From Fimbriimonadaceae bacterium (GTDB taxonomy: Bacteria > Armatimonadota > Fimbriimonadia > Fimbriimonadales > Fimbriimonadaceae), in NCBI GenBank assembly GCA_023957775.1, contig JAMLGR010000006.1, positions 158,451 through 222,450 of the forward strand: DNA of 64,000 nt. The letters run 5' to 3'. The position numbers were made by a program, and so were the translations under genes. Positions 8,165-16,073 of the stretch are shown here, one piece after another. Below the pieces are notes generated by a model. That model searched no databases and was not told the origin of the DNA. It saw nothing but the letters and a program-made list of their open reading frames with translations. Every line of letters starts with the position of its first letter. The first letter of the stretch is position 1.

Positions 8165-10693
8165 TCAGCCTCCGTCTTCCACGACTTTGAGCCCCCGTTT
8201 CGCCAATCCTCGTCCATGTGCGCCCGCCCATTCGGCGGGATAGGGCGTGTCGTATCCGCGCATGGCGTGCCACATCATGCGGTTGAGGTTGTCCATATCC
8301 TCCAGGGTCTTGGTGCCGGTGCGGTTCAGAGGGATCTTCGCGAGAATCCGCTCCCAGTAGCGCTCCTGGGCGGACATTGTGGACGGGTTTTTGAACTCAT
8401 CGAGCGGGACCTGGTTGGGGCGCGCGGTGTAGGGGCGAAAATCCGGCGTGTCGGTGAAGCACGTGGTCATCAGGGGAGCCGAGGCGTCCTGCTGGTTCAT
8501 GGGCGGTAGTCCAAAGATCTGCAGGATCGTGTGTAGCACCGCGGTCTGGTTGTAGAACTCGCTGACCACGGAGCCTCGCTTCGTGTACGGGCTGGCCACC
8601 AGGCAGATCGAGCGATGCCCGTCCACGTGGTCGTAGCCGTTCTGAGGATCGTCCTCGTTGATGAAGATCACCGTGTCCTTCCAGAAACGGCTCTTGCTGA
8701 CCGCTTCGACCAGCCGGCCGACGGCCAGGTCGTTGTCGGCCATGTTCGAACGCGCGGTGGCCGCGCCGCCCAGATGGTCCTGCGGGAGGTAGACGAGGAG
8801 GAGGTTGGGCAGTTTGCCGTCCTTCTCAAATTCGCGAAACTCCTCGAGGAACCGGTCCACGCGCAGCTGGTCGGGGATGTTCATGTTCCACCCGGGGTAG
8901 TCCCGGCACGAGTAGCGGCGCAGGTGCTCGATGCCCATGTTCTGGGAGAAGACCGTGCGTTTGCCCGCCACGTACTCCTCCCACACCTGCTTTCCGGTCA
9001 TTCCTTGGGGCGGTTCGGCGTAGTCCATTTCGCCGTAGTTCCGGAACGAGAGCCCGCCCGCCAGCACGTGGTTCCAAAGGAATCCGGTGGACGAGTAGGT
9101 GAGCGGATCGTCGCCGAACGTGTAGGAGCGCGAAAACCCGCCGAACGCGCGTTCGAGATAGGGGGTTACGTTGCCCTCGGTGGCCCAGGAGTGGCCGTCC
9201 GCCGAGAGCACGCCGTTGCAGTAGTAGTTGTCCAGCAGCACGAACTCGTTGGCGAGCGCGCGGTGGTTCGGTGCGTTCTCCTCCTTGAACGTGCAGAGCG
9301 CGGCCATGCCATCGCCCTTGGGCATGTCGCCGAACATCTGGTCGTACGTGCGGTTCTCCTTGATCACATAGATCACGTGGTTGAAGACCGACGGGTCGCC
9401 CAGGCGCTGAGGGACGGGGCTAGCTGCGATTCCGGCCGCGGATCGTCGCTCGTAGGAGGCGAGGATCTGCGGCACGTGCAGGTCCGCCTTGACCGTTTGA
9501 GTCCAGGTTCGGAGGTCTCCCGCGAGATCGATGCGTTGGACCGTGCCGCTGTGGTCGTGGGAGTTCCACCCCTCCTCGGGGTTGCGCCGAACCGTTCGTG
9601 AACCGACTCCTTTCGCGCTTGCCACGAGCAGTGTTTGCTGGTCGACGGCGAGCGCCGTCGGGTACCAGCCCGCAGGGACGAACCCTCGGATTTGGGGTCG
9701 GCGAGCGTTGGACAGGTCGACGACGGCGACGGCGTTGTTGCCCGCGTTCGCCACATAGAGGGTTCGATGGTCGCTCGAGAGCGCCAGCGCGTTGGGCATG
9801 GATCCGAACGGCAGCTTGGAGTCGGGCTTGGTGATCAGCCGCGAAAGCTCCTTGCGCGTCCGCACATCGACCCAGCTCACGGAGTCGTCGTTCGCGTTGG
9901 CCACGAGGACCAGTCCTTCCTCGGGAAGGGCCACCAGCCCCGCGGGTTGCAGGCCCACCGGCACGGTGGCGACTTCGCGTCGAGCTTCGAGATCGACGAT
10001 GGAGAGGGAGCCTCCCTTGGCGATGCCGCGCTCGTCCACCTCGGTCTCGGTCCCCGCACTGGGCGCTGTCGGTGCACCCGCCTTCGGCTTGTCGCCGCCC
10101 TGGTTGGTCACGTAGGCGACGTTGCCGTCCAAGGCAACCTCGTAGGGCGCGACGCCGACGGGAATCTGCGCGAGCCACTCGCCGTCGCGCAGGCGGAGTA
10201 CGCCGAGGGTGTTGTTGCGCGAAAGGCACACGTAGGCGAGGGTCTCGTCCGGCGAGAGGGCGATTCCGCACGGAAAGGAGGCCCCTTCTCCTTTCGGGCC
10301 GGCTGCCTGAAAGCTGCGCAGCAGTCGGTAGGTCGTGCCGTCGATCGTCGCGTACTCGTGCACGGCGTTTCCGGACGAGGAGAGCAGTACGCGCCGTCCT
10401 GAGCGCGAGACGGCGAGGCCGGTGAGCGAGGTGCCTTCTGGGGATGTCAGGGCTTGCCGTTCGGTCCAGCCCTTCGCGTCGAGGATGCGCAAGCCGGTGT
10501 TGTCCTTGACGAAGACGGTCGAGCCGTCGGGCGACAGGGCGAGGTCCACCGGTCGGCCGGGTACCTCCAGAACCGAACCGGCGGGATGGATGATCCGGCC
10601 CGTGGGAAGCGCCGGGGAATCGCCTTGAGGTCCGACCTGGGGCGCGAGAGTGGCGAGGGCGAGGAGGGAAGCGGTGAGCATCGATCCCATCAT
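8165..10693 (-). CDS. YncE-type beta-propeller / phosphoesterase fusion, paralogue 1
   Basis: An exported protein of about 842 residues with two modules. Residues about 40-420 form a YVTN/YncE beta-propeller with blades such as ALSPDGSTVFVKDNTG, LALSSDHRTLYVANAGNNAVAVVDL and VALDGNVAYVTNQGGDKP. From about residue 437 an alkaline-phosphatase/phospholipase-C-like phosphoesterase begins (VIYVIKENRTYDQMFGDMPKGD) and continues through TVIFINEDDPQNGYDHVDGHRS, whose Asp and His are likely metal ligands. The N-terminus (MMGSMLTASLLALATLAPQVG) is a signal peptide; Met codons at 10690 or 10681 are equally possible starts. The natural substrate is unknown. A paralogue lies at 45175-47784. Confidence 0.85.
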   Translation of the reverse strand: MMGSMLTASLLALATLAPQVGPQGDSPALPTGRIIHPAGSVLEVPGRPVDLALSPDGSTVFVKDNTGLRILDAKGWTERQALTSPEGTSLTGLAVSRSGRRVLLSSSGNAVHEYATIDGTTYRLLRSFQAAGPKGEGASFPCGIALSPDETLAYVCLSRNNTLGVLRLRDGEWLAQIPVGVAPYEVALDGNVAYVTNQGGDKPKAGAPTAPSAGTETEVDERGIAKGGSLSIVDLEARREVATVPVGLQPAGLVALPEEGLVLVANANDDSVSWVDVRTRKELSRLITKPDSKLPFGSMPNALALSSDHRTLYVANAGNNAVAVVDLSNARRPQIRGFVPAGWYPTALAVDQQTLLVASAKGVGSRTVRRNPEEGWNSHDHSGTVQRIDLAGDLRTWTQTVKADLHVPQILASYERRSAAGIAASPVPQRLGDPSVFNHVIYVIKENRTYDQMFGDMPKGDGMAALCTFKEENAPNHRALANEFVLLDNYYCNGVLSADGHSWATEGNVTPYLERAFGGFSRSYTFGDDPLTYSSTGFLWNHVLAGGLSFRNYGEMDYAEPPQGMTGKQVWEEYVAGKRTVFSQNMGIEHLRRYSCRDYPGWNMNIPDQLRVDRFLEEFREFEKDGKLPNLLLVYLPQDHLGGAATARSNMADNDLAVGRLVEAVSKSRFWKDTVIFINEDDPQNGYDHVDGHRSICLVASPYTKRGSVVSEFYNQTAVLHTILQIFGLPPMNQQDASAPLMTTCFTDTPDFRPYTARPNQVPLDEFKNPSTMSAQERYWERILAKIPLNRTGTKTLEDMDNLNRMMWHAMRGYDTPYPAEWAGAHGRGLAKRGLKVVEDGG

Positions 10694-10945
10694 AGCGCGG
10701 AGCTGTTGATCGGGGAAACCCCCGGACCAAGTCTTAACTTGCCGCCGCGGAAAGGGGGCCGGCACACCGGTTTGACATCGTCAACTATTCGATTGACAGG
10801 TAACAGTAATGGGATAGTTTGGTCCCATTGAGAGGGGCGGCACTCCTAGGATCGCCAGGTTTGATTGAACCTGTGCTTCCCAACAGGGCCATTGAGGATC
10901 AGGCTCTCATATCATGAACCATTCGAGATCCTGACGTTTCATTGA
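10694..10945. promoter_or_regulatory. AT-richer divergent intergenic region with inverted repeat
   Basis: This interval separates the divergent YncE/phosphoesterase and VKOR-like genes and is noticeably richer in A/T than its surroundings. Two TTGACA hexamers (10772-10777 and 10793-10798) could be -35 boxes reading rightward, but no strong -10 box follows at ideal spacing. A 7-bp inverted repeat, AATGGGA at 10808-10814 and TCCCATT at 10823-10829, could be an operator or leader hairpin. No RNA gene was recognised. Confidence 0.35.
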
Positions 10946-12250
10946 GTGGGCATGGCTAGTTGTTCTAGGTTTGACAATCGATATCTTGTGAATTTACGAG
11001 TGGTATTCGTACTACTCTGTCTCGTTGTGGCGTGTGGCGTGGCGCTCTTTCGGACTGTAGGCCGCGTGGAAGCGGCGGTCTCGGTCCGCCAGGATCCCAC
11101 TCAGTACTTGATCGCTTCGTGGCGGCCGGTCCGCGAGGATTTGGCCCTTGCCACACGGTTGGACGGAGTCACGGCCGTCCGGTACACGCGCGGCGAAACG
11201 GAGTTTGTGAGAACCTTGCTCGGGGGCGTGGGTCTGTCCGAGGCCGAGGCAAAGGCGCGGGGGATCGTGGTGTTCGAGGGGACGAACTGCCTGATCAACC
11301 GCCTGGGTTCGGGGAAAGATCCGCTTGGAGCCGCACTGGTTCGGGCGGACCGGGAGCGCCGATCGTCGGAGCCCAGCAAGATCCCCATGGCGGTATTGGG
11401 AGGCGTTTTGTTGGGGGTGTGGCTTCGCTTTGGCACGGCCATGCTGCGGTTTGGCGCTTTGGCGGCGATGGGGCTTGCGGCGTACCAGTGGATGACGGCC
11501 TGCCCCACGTGTCCTTCGCTGCGGCTGGCCGGCGTGCCGGTTTCCATTCTTGGGGCATGTCTGTACGGAGCGCTCGGCATCGCCTTGGCCTCTCGCCGGT
11601 GGGACGCGGGCGCGGCTTGGGTCGCCGCTCCGCTGGCGGCCGGGGTGCTGGCCTGGCAGTCGATCGCCGCTCTGGTCACGGGGACCGATTGCGGTCCGTG
11701 CGCCGGGATCGCGTGCCTGAACGCGGCGCTTTCGGTTTCTGCGCTGGCGCACGGTCTGCGGCGGGTCGCCCCGAGCCGGGCGTGGGGTGTCCGACGCACG
11801 GCGGTTGGATTGGCGTTGGCGTTGGCGGCGTCCATCGGGGCGTCCCAGTTCGCTTCGCAGGGCCGTGCGGCGACCCCCCACGCGCCGCCCCCGCCCAGTC
11901 TCGCGGGCTACCGCATCCAGGACCTGGGTTTGCAGCCCAACGGCCACGCCCGGCTGATCTTCGTCGCGATGTCCGAGTGCCGGTTGTGCCACGGGGTGTT
12001 GGAGTATTTGGGGCGCCACCCCGAGGTCGACATCGAAGTGTATTTCACGGACCGCGTGCCGCCGGCCTACCAGTCGTTCGCCAGCCTGATTCCCGATCCG
12101 CACTGGATCGCGACGACGCCGGCGTTCCTGGTGGCCGACAAGTCGGGGACGATCGCGGTGGAGGAGAAGGGCTGGACGTTCGGCGACGAGTGGCAGAAGA
12201 AGTTCTTGGACAAGCTTGAGGCGTCAAGAGTGCGCCTGGAAAAGGAGTAG
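10946..12250 (+). CDS. VKOR-like membrane protein with C-terminal thioredoxin-like domain
   Basis: A 434-residue polytopic membrane protein. After an N-terminal membrane segment (about 18-36) and an exported stretch with a lone Cys near 115, residues 146-270 hold a helix bundle resembling vitamin K epoxide reductase homologues. It has ACPTCPSLRLAGVPVSILG (Cys 186 and 189, then the VKOR-type S...G-I/V-P-V..LG turn) and TDCGPCAGIAC (Cys 249, 252) at the next helix. After another membrane segment (about 286-303), residues 320-430 look thioredoxin-like, with SECRLC (345, 348) and a TTPAF cis-Pro motif near 391. Such VKOR-Trx proteins make disulfides in exported proteins. The next gene encodes a Cys-rich secreted peptide 2 nt away. 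GTG 10946 or ATG 10952 may be the start. The VKOR assignment is by pattern and moderately sure; MauE-like is an alternative. Confidence 0.6.
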   Translation: MGMASCSRFDNRYLVNLRVVFVLLCLVVACGVALFRTVGRVEAAVSVRQDPTQYLIASWRPVREDLALATRLDGVTAVRYTRGETEFVRTLLGGVGLSEAEAKARGIVVFEGTNCLINRLGSGKDPLGAALVRADRERRSSEPSKIPMAVLGGVLLGVWLRFGTAMLRFGALAAMGLAAYQWMTACPTCPSLRLAGVPVSILGACLYGALGIALASRRWDAGAAWVAAPLAAGVLAWQSIAALVTGTDCGPCAGIACLNAALSVSALAHGLRRVAPSRAWGVRRTAVGLALALAASIGASQFASQGRAATPHAPPPPSLAGYRIQDLGLQPNGHARLIFVAMSECRLCHGVLEYLGRHPEVDIEVYFTDRVPPAYQSFASLIPDPHWIATTPAFLVADKSGTIAVEEKGWTFGDEWQKKFLDKLEASRVRLEKE

Positions 12251-12252
12251 TG

Positions 12253-12585
12253 ATGACAACGTATTTGAAACTGATCGCCACGGGCGCCTGTCTGGCCTCC
12301 GTGTCGGCCCTGGTGGTGGCGGGCCTTCCGATGAAGCCGCTATGCCTCGGGTCCTATTCGGAGATGTCCGTGCATGTGGAAGTGTGTTACGACGGGAACT
12401 GCAGCGGATTGCCCGGCAGACCTCACTTATATAAGGGAGTGTGCGAGTCCTGGTGCTGCCCGGAGAGTTGGCAACAGGGACGCCAGTTGGACATGACGAC
12501 CTGCCAACTGTTCCCTACGGCCGACTGCTGCCCCCGAAGCGGCCCTAAACCTATCGAAGGGTGCCCCTCCCCGCCCGAGAAGTAG
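12253..12585 (+). CDS. Small secreted cysteine-rich peptide
   Basis: A 110-residue precursor of unknown family. Residues 1-25 form a signal peptide (basic/hydrophobic, ATGACLASVSALVVAGLP). The remaining roughly 85 residues carry ten cysteines, an even number, including SWCCPESW and DCCPRSGP, with many Pro and Gly and no long helix. It is likely a disulfide-rich extracytoplasmic protein. ATG 12253 is preserved behind AAAGGAG at 12241-12247, a strong ribosome site about 5 nt away; GTG 12250 is an alternative. It directly follows the VKOR/thioredoxin-like membrane protein, which suggests that its disulfides are formed by that partner. No known toxin, bacteriocin or RiPP motif was recognised. Confidence 0.65.
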   Translation: MTTYLKLIATGACLASVSALVVAGLPMKPLCLGSYSEMSVHVEVCYDGNCSGLPGRPHLYKGVCESWCCPESWQQGRQLDMTTCQLFPTADCCPRSGPKPIEGCPSPPEK

Positions 12586-12735
12586 AGGTGCGAACCCTGC
12601 GACACGCGGACGAATGCTCAAGCCGTGGCCCGAAGGGGGCGACGGGCCGCGCATCAACGCCTCTCGTGCTTCCACCCGGCAAAATCCGAGTTACAATAGC
12701 TTCGGGTTTCCTCGCAGGAATCCCGGGGGGTTGGA

Positions 12736-13848
12736 TTGGGTTTGACCGACGGACAGGGCCTCGCCGCACGACGCAAGATCGTGTCGGTCGTCTTGCGCAT
12801 CCCAGTATCGATTCTATTACTTCATTTCGTTGCCACGGTGGTGCAGACGGTCTTCGCCGATTTGCTGCTGCGCAAACCAGAGTCCTTTGAAAGGTTGCGG
12901 ACTCTCGCAAACCCGCGCATTCTCTATTCCGATCCCGCAGCTGACATCAGCCCGTTTTATCACCTCTACTGGGTTCCCTTCGTGGCGTTTGCGATTCTCA
13001 CGTTTGTGGCGCCATCCAGGAGAGTGCCTGCTTATCTTGGAGCTATTGCCGGATATCTGTTCGGATGGGCCACCTTTGCACCGACGACCGTGCTGCACGA
13101 TTTCGCATTCTGGCCCTGGGTCATTCGGGTCGTGGCCATCGCCGCCGCAGCCGGCCTGACCTTCACCCTGTTCGAGCCGGCCCTCGAGGTCGTGGAAGTC
13201 TGGCTTTCGCGGCCCCGACGCTTCGTCATGGCCGCCCTCGCCGCGGGCGCGGTGGGCGCCGTGTTTGCCTATCCGGTCGCCGCCGACTATGTCGACGGGA
13301 GGGTGGCGTTCCGCGTCGATCGCCAGCACCTCGCGTCCACGTACCGCGCGATCGTCCTCTACGAGGCCGATCACGACGGGGAGGCACCGAAGAGCCTGCC
13401 CAACCTCGTCCCGGGCTACCTCGACGAGCGCCAACTCCAATCCCCGAAAGACAGCCGTCCGCGCCGCAACCCCGACGGCTACCCGGCCGATCTCTACGTC
13501 TTCCGAAAGCGCGAGTACGCGCACTACGCCCCGTTCCGGGTGAGCTATGCGTACGCCCGCTCGTTCGAGCGCACCTTGGTCTCAGAAAGAAGTTGGGAAG
13601 AGATCCGCGCCGACCCCGATTTCGGCCTGCTGGCCAACGAGCAACACTGCTACCTTCGAGATCCGTCCCAGCACTCGATGCCGGGGGCGCTCACCCCAAT
13701 CAGCCCATCGACATTGGAAGACCACGGGGATCCCACCGATGCCGGACCGGTGATGCGCGTCATGATGGACGGCTCGCTCCGCGTGTTGCAGAAGGACGCC
13801 TATGGCGTGGGGGACATCCCCGAGCGGTTGTTCTACTCCTGGTACTGA
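12736..13848 (+). CDS. Polytopic membrane protein with pseudopilin-like C-terminal region
   Basis: A protein of about 370 residues. The N-terminal half has roughly five hydrophobic segments (near residues 15-36, 73-92, 98-115, 128-150 and 163-185). The C-terminal half is soluble and begins RQHLASTYRAIVLYEADHDGEAPKSLPNLVPGYLDERQL, which resembles the post-helix region of type II pseudopilins (NLKQ..LAMLMYA.D.DG..P...L.PYL...). It ends with a MDGSLRVL strand. No prepilin peptidase site is present. Start choice is poor: TTG 12736 follows a G-rich stretch, and no ATG occurs near it. It is co-oriented with the next gene. No function is known. Confidence 0.55.
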   Translation: MGLTDGQGLAARRKIVSVVLRIPVSILLLHFVATVVQTVFADLLLRKPESFERLRTLANPRILYSDPAADISPFYHLYWVPFVAFAILTFVAPSRRVPAYLGAIAGYLFGWATFAPTTVLHDFAFWPWVIRVVAIAAAAGLTFTLFEPALEVVEVWLSRPRRFVMAALAAGAVGAVFAYPVAADYVDGRVAFRVDRQHLASTYRAIVLYEADHDGEAPKSLPNLVPGYLDERQLQSPKDSRPRRNPDGYPADLYVFRKREYAHYAPFRVSYAYARSFERTLVSERSWEEIRADPDFGLLANEQHCYLRDPSQHSMPGALTPISPSTLEDHGDPTDAGPVMRVMMDGSLRVLQKDAYGVGDIPERLFYSWY

Positions 13849-13889
13849 GGCGCCCGCAGCCCTGTCCGCCGGTTTGGTAGCCTAGGTCG

Positions 13890-14357
13890 ATGAATCGATC
13901 GCTGCTCTTGCCGTTTCTCATTCTCGCCGCCCCGTCGTTCGGCTGGGCCCCACAGGCCTCCTTGCGACCCGAACTTCACGTGCGCTCGCCGCACAGCTTC
14001 GAGAAGACGGTTCAGCGCCTGAAGGACGCGTCCGCGGAGGCGAAGTTCAGCGTCGTCTTCGAACTCGACGTCACGGCGCGCGCCAAGGAGAAGGACATCG
14101 TGATTCCTCCGACTACGATCCTCGGGGTCTGCAGCGCCAAGTACGCGTCGGCCGTCCTCGCCGCCGATCTTCGCGCGGTCCCGAACCTCCCCTGCCGGAT
14201 CGCGGTCACCGAGCGCGACGGAAGGGTCGACGTCTGGACGATGGACGTGCTCCAAATCGCCGAGCACTACTCGGGGGAGACCATGGGCCAAACCGCACGG
14301 GAGATCGATACGACGGTCCGGAAGATCCTGGCGGCCGGCACGGCGCTCACCCCTTGA
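13890..14357 (+). CDS. Exported DUF302 domain protein
   Basis: A 155-residue protein with a signal peptide (MNRSLLLPFLILAAPSFGWA) and a DUF302 domain: HSFEKTVQRLKDASAEAKFSVVFELDVTARAKEK, then TTILGVCSAKYASAVLAADLRAVPNLPCRIAVTERDG and VDVWTMDVL. DUF302 proteins are small alpha/beta-fold proteins of unknown biochemical role, sometimes linked to metal or stress genes. A cytoplasmic DUF302 protein lies at 35399-35809. The last 11 bp overlap the convergent permease gene. Confidence 0.8.
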   Translation: MNRSLLLPFLILAAPSFGWAPQASLRPELHVRSPHSFEKTVQRLKDASAEAKFSVVFELDVTARAKEKDIVIPPTTILGVCSAKYASAVLAADLRAVPNLPCRIAVTERDGRVDVWTMDVLQIAEHYSGETMGQTAREIDTTVRKILAAGTALTP

Positions 14358-15189
14358 CCGCGCCGGCGAGCATCGCCTCCTGGATCTTCTCTTTGAGCAA
14401 CCAGTACACCAGCAGCACCGGGCCCATCGTGATCACGATCGCGGCGAACATCGCCCCCCAGTCGCTGGTGTACTGGGCCGTGTTGCTCAGCTTCGCGAGC
14501 GCCAGCGGCAAAGTGAACCGCTCCTCGGAGTTCACGAGCACGAGCGCGAGGTTGTACTCGTTCCACAGACCGATGAGGTTGAAGATCGTCACCACCACCA
14601 GCCCGGGCCGCGCCAGGGGCAGCATCACCCGCCAAAATGTCTTGGCGTGTCCGCATCCGTCCAGCATCGCGGCCTCGCCCAGCTCGTCCGGGAGGTTGTG
14701 GAAGAACCCGGTCAGGACGAAGACGGTGAAGGGAAGCGAGAACGCGATGTACACGAGGATCAGACCGGGCAGCGTGTCCGCCAAACTCAGATCGACCATC
14801 GTGAGATAGAGCGGGACGATCACCAGGAACTGGGGGAACATCATGCCCGCGAGGAACGAGGCGTATATGGCCTTCGAACCGGGAAATGCGTATTTGGCGA
14901 GCACGTAGGCGGCCATCGCGCTGATCGGAATCAGCACGACCATGGTGGCCAGCGCCACGAACAAACTGTTGAAGAACGCGCGCCCAAGGTTGGTGCTGGC
15001 CCCGTTCCACGCGTTCGCATAGTTATCCCACTGGAGCGTCGTGGGCAATGCCCAAGGGTCGGTCGCAATCTGCGTCGCACTCTTCAGGCTGCTCGCCAGG
15101 ACCCAGGCCAGGGGCCCCGTGACGCCCAAGAGGAACGCGAGGACGAACAGCACCGTCACACCCCTCCACCCAAAGCGAAGCGCCTTCAC
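14347..15189 (-). CDS. Carbohydrate ABC transporter permease (MalG/CUT1 type)
   Basis: A 280-residue inner-membrane permease. It has about six hydrophobic segments and the binding-protein-dependent EAA loop EAAMLDGCGHAKTFWRVMLPLARPG near residues 172-196, which contacts the ATPase. The C-terminus LLKEKIQEAMLAGAVKG is typical of CUT1 MalG-like subunits. The GTG start at 15189 overlaps the stop of the partner permease, indicating translational coupling. No ATPase gene is in this operon, so a shared MsmK/MalK-like ATPase elsewhere in the genome is likely. Confidence 0.9.
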   Translation of the reverse strand: MKALRFGWRGVTVLFVLAFLLGVTGPLAWVLASSLKSATQIATDPWALPTTLQWDNYANAWNGASTNLGRAFFNSLFVALATMVVLIPISAMAAYVLAKYAFPGSKAIYASFLAGMMFPQFLVIVPLYLTMVDLSLADTLPGLILVYIAFSLPFTVFVLTGFFHNLPDELGEAAMLDGCGHAKTFWRVMLPLARPGLVVVTIFNLIGLWNEYNLALVLVNSEERFTLPLALAKLSNTAQYTSDWGAMFAAIVITMGPVLLVYWLLKEKIQEAMLAGAVKG

Positions 15190-16073
15190 CGGCGCACCGC
15201 CTGAGGATCCCGGCGGAATGCCGCGAGGATGACCGACGAAACGCCCATTACGAGGAGGAAGTTCAGAACCGCGATCGCCGTGGCGTAGCCGTAGAAGGAG
15301 TTCGGCTGGAACCCTTGCTCGTACAGGTAGGTGAGGGTCACTTCGCTGGCGCGGAACGGCCCACCGTTCGTCATCAAGCGCACCAGCGCGAAGGTGTTCA
15401 GGGTCGCGATGGCCGCGTGCACGACCACGACGCGGCGGATGGACCAGATCAGGGGCCACGTGATCGTCCAGAACCGGTGCAACCCGCGCGTGCCATCCAA
15501 CTCGGCCGCCTCGAACACGTCCCCGGGCACACCCTTCAGCGCCGCGGAGAACAGCATGATGTAGAACCCGATGCCGTACCACACGAAGGCGACCGCCACC
15601 GAGAGGAGGGACGTCGAGGGATCGCCGAGCCACGTGGGCTGGTCCTTCCACCCCAGGCGGTCGAACGTGGCGGTCACGATGCCGATCGAAGGGTGCAGCA
15701 GGAACTGCCAGAGGATGCCGACCACGACGATCGAAATCACGTGCGGAAAGAGATAGACGGAGCGCAGCACCTTCGCGACGGGGCCCTTGCCCTCCGTGAC
15801 ATGGGCGAGCAGCAACCCGAGAACGGTGACGGCGACCACCACGACCACGAGCAGCTTGAGGTTGTTCGTCACCGCGGTGCGGAAGATCTCGTCCTTGGCG
15901 AGGTCGGTGTAGTTCTGGAGACCGACGAACTCCTTCTTGGTGGACAGTCCCCGCGTGTGATAGAGCGACAGGGCGAACGCGCGCAACAGCGGCCACAGGA
16001 CCAGCCCCGCGTAGAGCAACACCGCCGGAGCGATGAACGCCAGGGCGAACGCGATCCGCCCCCGACGCCTCAT
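15186..16073 (-). CDS. Carbohydrate ABC transporter permease (MalF/UgpA type)
   Basis: A 295-residue permease of the CUT1 family with six predicted membrane segments, starting FALAFIAPAVLLYAGLVLWPLLRAFALSLY. The EAA loop reads FEAAELDGTRGLHRFWTITWPLIWS around residues 195-219. Its ATG overlaps the stop of the substrate-binding protein and its own stop overlaps the next permease start, so all three are a tightly coupled operon on the minus strand. Substrate cannot be read from the sequence; the neighbouring glycosidases suggest an oligosaccharide. Confidence 0.9.
   Translation of the reverse strand: MRRRGRIAFALAFIAPAVLLYAGLVLWPLLRAFALSLYHTRGLSTKKEFVGLQNYTDLAKDEIFRTAVTNNLKLLVVVVVAVTVLGLLLAHVTEGKGPVAKVLRSVYLFPHVISIVVVGILWQFLLHPSIGIVTATFDRLGWKDQPTWLGDPSTSLLSVAVAFVWYGIGFYIMLFSAALKGVPGDVFEAAELDGTRGLHRFWTITWPLIWSIRRVVVVHAAIATLNTFALVRLMTNGGPFRASEVTLTYLYEQGFQPNSFYGYATAIAVLNFLLVMGVSSVILAAFRRDPQAVRR

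Noticed and set aside
10856..10900. Possible tRNA T-arm (GGTTTGATTGAACC) before the VKOR-like gene
   Set aside because: No acceptor stem, anticodon arm or CCA-side pairing is found around it; the match is a short chance palindrome.
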